This document shows, one piece after another, positions 1 to 5,692 of a stretch of DNA of 7,716 bases. The number at the start of each line of letters is the position of its first letter. Position 1 is the first letter of the stretch. This DNA comes from an uncultured Leucobacter sp. (GTDB taxonomy: Bacteria > Actinomycetota > Actinomycetes > Actinomycetales > Microbacteriaceae): assembly GCA_945952575.1 (NCBI GenBank), contig CAMFIY010000129.1, forward strand, positions 1 to 7,716. Reading direction: 5' to 3'. The position numbers were made by a program, and so were the translations under genes. The notes below the pieces were generated by a model that saw nothing but the letters and a program-made list of their open reading frames with translations, ran no database searches and was not told where the DNA came from.

Positions 1-2616
1 ATGCTGACCTCGGCGACCGAGCAGTCGGAGACGATGCTCGCGGATGCGCGCACCGAAGCCGAGCGGCTCGCCACGCAGACCAAGGACGAGTCGGACCGGA
101 TGCTGCATCAGGCGAACGAGACCGCGGGCCTCCTCGACGCGTCGAGCCGACGCGACAGCGCCGCGGCGCTCGAGTCGGCTCGGGCCGAGGCGCGTGCGCT
201 GCTCGCCGAGGCCGAGGCCGAGGCCGGACGCCTGACGGCCGCCGCGCGCAGCGAGGTCGACGAGCTGCGCGATCAGACGCAGCGGGAGGCGGCGGATCTC
301 GCCGCTCGCCGGGAGGAGTCGGAGCGCGCCTTCGAACTGGATCGCGCGCGGCTCGAGGCGGAGGCCGCCGAGGCGCGGGCACGGTTCGAGGGCCAGTCCC
401 GGCGCGACGAGGCCGAGTACACCCAGCGCTACGCCGAGCAGGAGCGCGTCCTCAACGCCGAGATCGACGCGTTGCGCCGCACGCTGACCGACGAGATCGA
501 GACGCTGCGTGCGCAGATCGCGCAGGAGCGTTCGGAGCACGATCGACGGATCGCCGAAGAGCTCGAGACGCACCGGCAGCGGATCGAGACCGGCGAGAAG
601 AGCCACAGCGAGCGTCTCGCACAGGAATCGGCGGCGCTGGCGGCGGAGACGAAAGTCGCCCGCAGCGCCCTCCAATCGGAGCTCGAGACGCGCGCCGCTC
701 AGGGCGAGCGCGAGCGCGCCCGCGCGAGCGAAGAGTTCGCGGCCGCCGCAGAGCTCCGGCGTGAGCAGCAGCAGCAGGAGCTGGCCGAGGCCCGGACGCG
801 CCACGACCTCCTGATCGGTGACGAGCTCGCCGAGCATCAGGCGCTCGTCTCACGGGAGCGCGAGACGGTCGCCGGCGAGACGGCGCTCGCCCGCGAGGAG
901 CTGCAGCGCAGCGCGGCGGAGCAGAAGGCCCGGCTCGCTCAGGAGTCGGAGACCCATGCGCTTCGGATCGCCGAGGAGAGCGAGGCGCATGATCGCCGCA
1001 TCGGCCACGAGAGCGAGGCCCACGCGAAGCGGATCGCCGACGAGCTCGCCGCTCACGCGCAGCGGATCGAGCACGAGCGGGCCGATCACGACGACGCCCT
1101 CGCCAGAGCGCGCGAGGAGCAGGCGGCCGAACTGACCCGGGAGCGCGAAGCCCAGGAGGCCGAGCTCGCCCGCGCCCGGGAGGCGCAGGAGGCCGAACTC
1201 GCCCGCGCCCGCGAAGCCCAGGAGGCCGAACTCGCGAACGCGGCCACGGCGCAGGAGACCGAACTCGAGCGCGTACGCACGGCGCACGACGCCCGGATCG
1301 CCCAGGAGCGCGAGGAGCACGACTCGCAACTCGCCCACGAGCGGCAGGAGCACGATCGCGCGATCGCGAACGAGCGTCGCGACCACGAGCAGTGGATCGA
1401 GCGGGAGTCGGCGGCGCAGACGAGCCGTCTGGGTTCCGAGCTCGAAGCGCATCAGCACCGCATCGCCGCCGAGAGCGACGAGCACGATCAGCGACTCGCG
1501 AGCGAGCGGGCCCGGCACGAGAAGTCGCTGACGGATGAGCGGGAGACGCAGTCGCGTGCGCTCGCGGACGAGCTGGGGGACCATCAGCGGCGGATCGCGG
1601 TCGAGCAGGCGGAGCACGAAGCCCGGCTCGGTGATGAGCGCACGGTCCACGAGGAGCGTCTGGCCGCGAGCGCGGCGGAGCAGGAGCAGCGCCTCGCCGA
1701 CACCGCGGCCGCCCAGGCCGAGCATCTGCGCCTGCAGCGCGAAGAGGCCGCGTCGGTGCTCGGCATCGACCGCGAGGAGTTCGAGCTCCGCCTCGACCGG
1801 GATCGAACCAAGCTGGCCGCGGACATCGAGCGCGAGCGCGGCGAACACGAGCGGAAGCTCGCCTCGGCCGCGGCGGCGCAGGAGGAGGAGCTCCGCTACG
1901 CGCGGCAGGCCTCTCTCGAGGCGACGGAGCTCGAGACTTCAACGCTCCGCGCGACGACCACGGAGGAGACCGAACTGCTCCGTGCAAGCACGGCGAAGGA
2001 GCTGGCCGAGCACCGCGCACGGGAGGAGCGGGATCTCGCCGAGCTGCGCGCGAACGCGGAGGCCGCCGCGAGTGCGCTCACCGCGCGCATCACGAAGGAG
2101 GAGGCCGACTTCGAGTTCGCCGCGGTGGAGCGCCGTGAACAGCTCGAGCGGGAGATCGCGGACCGCCAGGCCGAGGCCGCCACTGCCGCGCAACAGCAGC
2201 AGGACGCGGCCCGTACGCTCCTCAGCGACATCCAGCGCCAGATCGATGAGGCGCGGGCCGAGCAGGAGACGCTCGCCGGCCGGGCCAACACCGAGGCGCA
2301 CGAGATTCAGCTCGCCGCGGAACGCCGTGCAACGGAGATCGTCCAAGAGGCCGAGCATCGCGCGCGCACCACTTTCGCCGAAGCCGAGGACCGCACGGCG
2401 AAGGTGCTCGCGGCCGCAGAGGACCGGATGCTGCAGCTGAAGGTCGAGCGCGGCGCCGTGGCGCGCTACTTCGAGAGCCTCGGCGAAGTGCTCACCAACG
2501 CGCGCAAGATGGAGTCGGTGGCGAAGAATGCGACCGACGAGCCGATCCGAAACGAGTCCGTCGGCACCGAGCCCGTGCACCACGAGCCGAACCGGGGCGA
2601 GGCCGAGCAGAGCTGA
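1..2616 (+). CDS. Giant hendecad coiled-coil protein, probably 5'-truncated by the window edge
   Basis: This gene encodes 871 visible residues with almost no globular sequence. Composition is dominated by Glu, Ala, Arg, Gln and His, as expected of one very long alpha-helical coiled coil. Residues 1-143 are Ala/Glu-rich helix, residues 144-755 form a regular 11-residue repeat, residues 767-835 return to an Ala/Glu helix ending in a more hydrophobic stretch (ARYFESLGEVL), and residues 840-871 are a disordered acidic tail with repeated Glu-Pro pairs. No signal peptide, membrane segment or enzyme motif is visible. An ATG sits exactly at base 1, but the protein starts in mid-helix and no upstream ribosome site can be examined, so the N-terminus may lie outside. 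Long hendecad coiled coils are known in the actinobacterial cytoskeletal proteins Scy and FilP. A structural, filament or polar-scaffold role is inferred from architecture only. Other possibilities are an SMC-like arm or a DivIVA-like protein whose head domain lies upstream. Confidence 0.85.
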   Translation: MLTSATEQSETMLADARTEAERLATQTKDESDRMLHQANETAGLLDASSRRDSAAALESARAEARALLAEAEAEAGRLTAAARSEVDELRDQTQREAADLAARREESERAFELDRARLEAEAAEARARFEGQSRRDEAEYTQRYAEQERVLNAEIDALRRTLTDEIETLRAQIAQERSEHDRRIAEELETHRQRIETGEKSHSERLAQESAALAAETKVARSALQSELETRAAQGERERARASEEFAAAAELRREQQQQELAEARTRHDLLIGDELAEHQALVSRERETVAGETALAREELQRSAAEQKARLAQESETHALRIAEESEAHDRRIGHESEAHAKRIADELAAHAQRIEHERADHDDALARAREEQAAELTREREAQEAELARAREAQEAELARAREAQEAELANAATAQETELERVRTAHDARIAQEREEHDSQLAHERQEHDRAIANERRDHEQWIERESAAQTSRLGSELEAHQHRIAAESDEHDQRLASERARHEKSLTDERETQSRALADELGDHQRRIAVEQAEHEARLGDERTVHEERLAASAAEQEQRLADTAAAQAEHLRLQREEAASVLGIDREEFELRLDRDRTKLAADIERERGEHERKLASAAAAQEEELRYARQASLEATELETSTLRATTTEETELLRASTAKELAEHRAREERDLAELRANAEAAASALTARITKEEADFEFAAVERREQLEREIADRQAEAATAAQQQQDAARTLLSDIQRQIDEARAEQETLAGRANTEAHEIQLAAERRATEIVQEAEHRARTTFAEAEDRTAKVLAAAEDRMLQLKVERGAVARYFESLGEVLTNARKMESVAKNATDEPIRNESVGTEPVHHEPNRGEAEQS
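430..2265 (+). repeat. Protein-level 11-residue (hendecad) repeat, 55 units
   Basis: Residues 144-308 divide into 15 consecutive 11-residue units and residues 316-755 into 40 more, separated by one 7-residue insert. A typical unit reads R-E-x-H/Q-x-x-x-I/L-A-x-E. Position 8 is Ile or Leu in most units, position 11 is usually Glu, and position 4 is His in 22 units and Gln in about 12. Spacing of positions 1, 4 and 8 is 3-4-4, the core spacing of a hendecad coiled coil rather than a heptad one. Regularity fades after about residue 720 and is weaker in 210-264. This was read directly from the translation by counting residues. Confidence 0.85.
1144..1242 (+). repeat. Three tandem 33-bp near-identical DNA repeats
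   Basis: Three adjacent 33-bp units (1144-1176, 1177-1209, 1210-1242) each encode REAQEAELA followed by RA, RA and NA. They differ at only a few, mostly synonymous, positions. They are the best-conserved part of the hendecad region at DNA level, which points to recent duplication of one unit. The repeat is in frame, so changes in copy number would keep the reading frame and change rod length by 11 residues. Confidence 0.85.
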
Positions 2617-2646
2617 CGCGGCGCCGGAACGGGTCCGGGCTCCGAC

Positions 2647-2670
2647 GCCGGCAGGGCCGGTTTTGCCGGC
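2647..2670. terminator. Hairpin between convergent genes
   Basis: A perfect 7-bp stem (GCCGGCA at 2647-2653, TGCCGGC at 2664-2670) encloses a 10-base loop. It fills the 54-bp gap between the stop of the coiled-coil gene and the stop of the opposing hydrolase gene. There is no clear T-tract beyond the stem, so intrinsic termination is only plausible, and the C/G-rich arms can also pair in other registers. Confidence 0.45.
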
Positions 2671-3402
2671 TCAGGAATCGGCGAGGCGGTCCGCTGCCAC
2701 CTCGGTCGGCAGCGGAGTCGCCGCCGTCCCGACCTCGGCGACGATCTCGTCGAGCACGCGTCGCACGTACTTCTCCCCCACCCAGAGGTGCTTCGCCCCG
2801 GCGACGGCGATCACTCGAGCGCACGGCACGGCGGCGAATCGCCGCCTGGCCTCCTCCGGCTGTAGGAAGTCATCGTGTTCCGGCACGAGCGCGAGCAGTT
2901 CCGGCCCCGCATCGGCCCAGGCCGCGAGCTCGGCATCGCTCGTGCGCCGCAGCGGGGGTGAGAGCAGGATCGCACCGCGGATCGGTTGTTCCAACCCGTG
3001 CTTGAGGGCGACCTCGGTTCCGAAGGACCAGCCCAGCAGCCAGGGATCCGGCAGGCCGCGATCCCGCACGAAGCGCATCGCCGCTTCGAGATCGTGACGC
3101 TCGGTCTCGCCGTCGCCGAAATCCCCCTCGCTCGCACCGCGCGGCGAGGAGGTTCCGCGGAAGTTGAAACGCAGCACCGCCAGATCGGCGAGCTCGGGCA
3201 GACGCCACGCCGCCTTGCGGATGACGTGCGAGTCCATGTAGCCGCCCGCGGTGGGCAGCGGGTGCAGCGTGACGAGCGTCGCACGGGGCTCCCGTCCGTC
3301 CGGGAGCGCGAGCTCCCCGACCAGGGTCAGCCCGTCCTCGGTGCGCAGCTCGATGTTCTCCCGGCGCGCACGCAGCACGGTCCCGCTCGTGATCTCCTTC
3401 AT
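2671..3402 (-). CDS. Alpha/beta-fold hydrolase, small COG2945-like family
   Basis: This is a 243-residue cytoplasmic alpha/beta hydrolase. The order of motifs is typical: an oxyanion-loop segment LHPLPTAGG at about 46-54, the strand and turn LRFNFRGTSSPRG at 77-89, the nucleophile elbow GWSFG at 124-128 with Ser126, an acid in PEHDDFLQP (Asp177 or Asp178), and the catalytic histidine in GAKHLW (His205). There is no signal peptide or transmembrane segment. The family is generally esterase- or peptidase-like and often uncharacterised, so the substrate cannot be named. The ATG at 3402 was chosen because homologous sequence begins just after it; the open frame continues further upstream into the opposite-strand rnhA, which is a shadow. 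A GGGAGG lies only one base before this ATG, and an in-frame ATG at 3414 (adding MVGG) has no ribosome site, so the exact start is uncertain. The gene is transcribed divergently from rnhA. Confidence 0.88.
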   Translation of the reverse strand: MKEITSGTVLRARRENIELRTEDGLTLVGELALPDGREPRATLVTLHPLPTAGGYMDSHVIRKAAWRLPELADLAVLRFNFRGTSSPRGASEGDFGDGETERHDLEAAMRFVRDRGLPDPWLLGWSFGTEVALKHGLEQPIRGAILLSPPLRRTSDAELAAWADAGPELLALVPEHDDFLQPEEARRRFAAVPCARVIAVAGAKHLWVGEKYVRRVLDEIVAEVGTAATPLPTEVAADRLADS

Positions 3403-3490
3403 TCCTCCCACCATAGACGACGTGAACGCGCCGCCCTGCCCTGGCTCACCCTGGACGCGCGAGCCTCTCGAGAGACGGCAGAATAGAACC
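3403..3490. promoter_or_regulatory. Divergent promoter region between hydrolase and rnhA
   Basis: These 88 bp separate two divergent genes and must carry both promoters if they are transcribed separately. On the minus strand GGGAGG (3404-3409) stops one base before the hydrolase ATG, too close for ordinary Shine-Dalgarno use. On the plus strand there is no clear ribosome site before rnhA; the sequence AGAATAGAAC (3480-3489) directly before its ATG looks like a -10 element of a leaderless transcript. Leaderless starts are common in actinobacteria, so both genes could use them. No operator or palindrome stands out. Confidence 0.4.
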
Positions 3491-4033
3491 ATGACGATCA
3501 CCGCAGCAGCCGACGGATCAGCGCTGGGCAACCCCGGACCCGCCGGCTGGGCCTGGTACATCGACGACGCGCACTGGCGCGCAGGAGGCTGGCCGAAGGC
3601 GACCAACAACCAGGGCGAGCTCATGGCGGTCATCGATCTCCTGCATGCGACCGCCGATACCGATGAACCGCTGCGGATCCTATGCGACAGCCAGTACGTC
3701 ATCAATTCGGTGACCCAGTGGATGCCCGGCTGGAAGCGGCGCGGCTGGCGCAAAGCCGATGGCAAGCCGGTGCTCAACCGAGAGCTGCTGGAGACCCTGG
3801 ACGCCGCGCTGCGAGGCCGAGAGATCGCCTTCGAATGGGTGAAGGGGCACGCCGGGCACCCGCTGAACGAGGCTGCGGACGCGCGTGCTCGCGGAGCGGC
3901 TGAGGCGTTTCGACAGGGTCGGGAACCGGATCAGGGCCCGGGGCTCGGAGGCTCCCCCGCGCCCGCGCCCCTCCACCTGCAGCCGACGGTCAGCACCTCG
4001 CAGACGCTCTTCTCCTGGCCGACGCCGGAATGA
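3491..4033 (+). CDS. rnhA: Ribonuclease HI with a 40-residue disordered C-terminal tail
   Basis: This 180-residue protein cleaves the RNA strand of RNA-DNA hybrids, for example in R-loops and at replication primers. The four acidic metal ligands of bacterial RNase HI are all present: Asp8 (AADGSALGNPG), Glu43 (NNQGELMAV), Asp66 (CDSQYVI) and Asp130 (NEAADARA). The catalytic loop histidine, His123, is in GHAGHPLNEAAD. The basic Trp-rich protrusion (WKRRGWRK, 81-88) found in the E. coli type is also present. The catalytic domain ends near residue 140. The rest (141-180) is Pro/Gly/Ser-rich and ends in TSQTLFSWPTPE, which is not part of the normal fold. The ATG at 3491 was chosen because the family N-terminus begins there; in-frame sequence upstream is noncoding. 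The stop overlaps the next gene's start in ATGA, so the two are probably co-transcribed and translationally coupled. Confidence 0.95.
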   Translation: MTITAAADGSALGNPGPAGWAWYIDDAHWRAGGWPKATNNQGELMAVIDLLHATADTDEPLRILCDSQYVINSVTQWMPGWKRRGWRKADGKPVLNRELLETLDAALRGREIAFEWVKGHAGHPLNEAADARARGAAEAFRQGREPDQGPGLGGSPAPAPLHLQPTVSTSQTLFSWPTPE

Positions 4034-5445
4034 GTGCTGCCGCACCCGCCACGATCTGGGATCGGGTCCGACTGGGCATCACCGTCGGCTCGGTGGCGCT
4101 GATCTTCCTCGACGCTGTCGAGGCGCTCGCCATGACGACGGTGATGCCGGTGGTCAGCGCGGACTTGAACGGCCAGACGCTGTTCGCGATCGCGTTCTCC
4201 GGGACCCTCGCCACCGGAGTGATCGGGATGGTGGCCGCCGGAGCGTGGAGCGATCGGACCGGGCCGAAGGCGCCGCTCTTCACCGCGGTCGCGCTCTTCA
4301 TGGCCGGTCTGCTCGTCTCGGGCGCCGCGACGGACATGTACACCTTCGTCGTCGGTCGGCTGATCCAGGGGCTCGGCGTCGGCGCCCAGATCGTCGCGCT
4401 CTACGTGCTCGTCGCCCGCGTCTACCCCAGGGAGCTGCACGGCAGGATCTTCGCCGCCTTCGCCGCCGCATGGGTCGTCCCGTCGATGGTCGGGCCGTTC
4501 CTGGCCGGCGTCGTCACCGAGTTCCTGCATTGGCGCTGGGTCTTCCTCGGCGTCGCTGCGCTCACCGCCGTGGCGTTCCTGCTCGTCATGGCGAATCTGC
4601 GCCGCACTCCGCTCGGCGCCTCGGCCCCGGCCGACGGGATCGGCCCGAGCGGAGAACGGACAGCCGACCCCGTGGAGCAGGACGAGTCGCCGAGCCGGGG
4701 CGCGATCGGCGTGCGGCTGCTCCTCTCCGCGGTGGTCGCCGCGGCCGCGATCGGTGCCGGCTTCGCCGCGGAGGCGCCCGCAGCCATCGCGTGGCTGACG
4801 GTTCCGGTCTGCATCGCCGTCATCTGCCTCGCACTCCGGCCGCTGGTGCCCCCGGGAACGCTGCGATCCCGCGCCGGACTGCCGAGCGTGGTCCTCCTCC
4901 GAGGTCTCATCGCGGGCGCCTTCTTCGCAGCCGAGTCCTACGTCCCTCGCCTGCTCATGGAGGGCTTCGAGTTCGGCCCGATGCTCGCCGGGCTGTCGCT
5001 CACAGCAGCCGGGCTGGCATGGTCGCTCGGTTCCTTCGTCCAGGGCAAGCACGGAGAGCGGATGGGCAGCAGGAGGATCACCCTGATCAGCATCCCGCGG
5101 CTGCTGCTCGGCGTCCTGATCCTGCTCGCCATCACGCTGTCGGGCAGCATGCCCTGGCTCGTCCTGCTCGGCTGGGGCATCGCGGGCGGCGGGATCGGAC
5201 TGCTCTATCCGAGGCTGTCGGTGCTCACGCTCGCCTACTCCTCGAGAGCGAACGAGGGCTTCAACTCCTCGGCGCTCTCGATATCCGATTCGACCGGCTC
5301 TGCGGTCACGCTCGCGGTGGCCGGACTCGCCTTCCTCACCCTGCCCCTGGCGGGCTCCGGTTTCGCGACCGTGTTCGCCCTCGCCGCAGCGGTGCTGGTG
5401 GTCGCGCTGATCCCCGGCCTGCGGCTCGGCGACGGGCCGCGCTGA
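4030..5445 (+). CDS. Major facilitator superfamily transporter, multidrug-efflux (DHA2-like) type
   Basis: This 471-residue integral membrane protein has about 12-14 hydrophobic helices: six between residues 15 and 190, a charged cytoplasmic loop at 191-227, then further segments to residue 463. The first half carries MFS signatures: LDAVEALAMTTVMP (27-40, comparable to the D1 motif of drug/proton antiporters), GAWSDRTGPK (71-80, motif A between TM2 and TM3), and MVGPFLAG (153-160, comparable to motif C of exporters). A second charged loop, GKHGERMGSRR (339-349), is the counterpart in the second half. The probable role is proton-driven export of a small molecule across the cytoplasmic membrane. 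The substrate is unknown. The ATG overlaps the rnhA stop by four bases, so translation is likely coupled; there is no independent ribosome site of note. No functional link to RNase HI is apparent, and the coupling may only reflect compact gene order. Confidence 0.92.
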   Translation: MSAAAPATIWDRVRLGITVGSVALIFLDAVEALAMTTVMPVVSADLNGQTLFAIAFSGTLATGVIGMVAAGAWSDRTGPKAPLFTAVALFMAGLLVSGAATDMYTFVVGRLIQGLGVGAQIVALYVLVARVYPRELHGRIFAAFAAAWVVPSMVGPFLAGVVTEFLHWRWVFLGVAALTAVAFLLVMANLRRTPLGASAPADGIGPSGERTADPVEQDESPSRGAIGVRLLLSAVVAAAAIGAGFAAEAPAAIAWLTVPVCIAVICLALRPLVPPGTLRSRAGLPSVVLLRGLIAGAFFAAESYVPRLLMEGFEFGPMLAGLSLTAAGLAWSLGSFVQGKHGERMGSRRITLISIPRLLLGVLILLAITLSGSMPWLVLLGWGIAGGGIGLLYPRLSVLTLAYSSRANEGFNSSALSISDSTGSAVTLAVAGLAFLTLPLAGSGFATVFALAAAVLVVALIPGLRLGDGPR

Positions 5446-5446
5446 G

Positions 5447-5470
5447 CGGTCGACCCGGCCGGGCCGACCG
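5447..5470 (+). terminator. Hairpin directly after the transporter stop
   Basis: An inverted repeat begins one base after the transporter stop codon. The arms CGGTCG and CGACCG pair perfectly, and inside them CCCGG pairs with CCGGG across one A-C mismatch, giving a nearly continuous GC-rich stem with almost no loop. No T-tract follows. The position suggests the end of the rnhA-transporter transcript. Confidence 0.5.
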
Positions 5471-5587
5471 TCACTCGGCGGCGCCCGGAGTCCGCAGCCC
5501 GGTCCCGGGGATCCGGCACCCGGATGACCCGATGCTCCAGCGGGGCGGCGGGACGCTGGACACTCGAATCGTTCAGATGTTACGATT

Positions 5588-5603
5588 GCCGAAGCGTTTC
5601 GGC
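5588..5603. promoter_or_regulatory. Operator 1 (distal) of the ureohydrolase gene
   Basis: GCCGAAGCGTTTCGGC is a 16-bp pseudo-palindrome with 7 of 8 paired positions and a central CpG. This is the style of LacI-family operators. It lies 14 bp upstream of the proposed -35 element. Related 16-mers occur at 5631-5646, 7635-7650 and 7690-7705, with 10, 12 and 13 of 16 identical bases respectively. Its centre is 43 bp, about four helical turns, from the centre of operator 2, so one regulator could contact both sites on the same DNA face. Confidence 0.6.
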
Positions 5604-5616
5604 ACATTGTTGTTTG

Positions 5617-5645
5617 TTGATCAATGATGATCCAAAACGTTTTAT
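5617..5645 (+). promoter_or_regulatory. Proposed sigma-70-type promoter of the ureohydrolase gene
   Basis: TTGATC (5617-5622) and TTTTAT (5640-5645) are separated by 17 bp and each matches four of six bases of the -35 and -10 consensus. They lie in a markedly AT-rich island within otherwise GC-rich DNA. Transcription would begin near 5652, leaving a leader of about 40 bases. That leader holds a GGAGGG (5658-5663) too far from the gene's ATG and a mini reading frame ATG-AAA-TGA (5678-5686). The promoter was inferred by eye. Confidence 0.4.
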
Positions 5646-5646
5646 C
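5631..5646. promoter_or_regulatory. Operator 2 (proximal) of the ureohydrolase gene
   Basis: TCCAAAACGTTTTATC contains the perfect 10-bp palindrome AAAACGTTTT (5634-5643) with a central CpG. It covers the proposed -10 element, so a bound protein would be expected to block RNA polymerase. It shares the AA-N-CGTTT core with operator 1 and with the two sites upstream of the opposing amidase gene. Confidence 0.55.
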
Positions 5647-5692
5647 AGAACAGCACCGGAGGGCACTCCGAGTCGAGATGAAATGAGAGAAC

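Noticed and set aside
1144..1242. Possible CRISPR-like array from the 33-bp repeats
   Set aside because: The units are directly adjacent with no spacers and are in-frame coding sequence for coiled-coil hendecads.
452..2020. Long open frames antisense to the coiled-coil gene (452-2020 and 850-1848 on the minus strand)
   Set aside because: They are Arg/Ala/Pro or Leu/Arg-rich and arise because repetitive GC-rich codons lack stops on the other strand. No domain or ribosome site supports them.
1..2616. Firm assignment of the coiled-coil protein as Scy, FilP or DivIVA
   Set aside because: Only the rod is visible, low-complexity helices mimic each other, and no head domain or neighbouring polar-growth gene is in the window.
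3403..3777. N-terminal extension of the hydrolase to position 3777
   Set aside because: The extra 125 residues lie antisense to the RNase HI catalytic core and do not resemble any alpha/beta hydrolase segment.
3885..5627. 580-residue plus-strand frame overlapping the transporter
   Set aside because: It is an Arg/Gly-rich shadow of the MFS gene in another frame, while the MFS frame has clear helices and motifs.
5646..5692. Guanidine riboswitch before the ureohydrolase
   Set aside because: The predicted leader is about 40 bases, and I found no paired hairpins with the ACGR-type loops of the small guanidine riboswitches. Operator control explains the region better.
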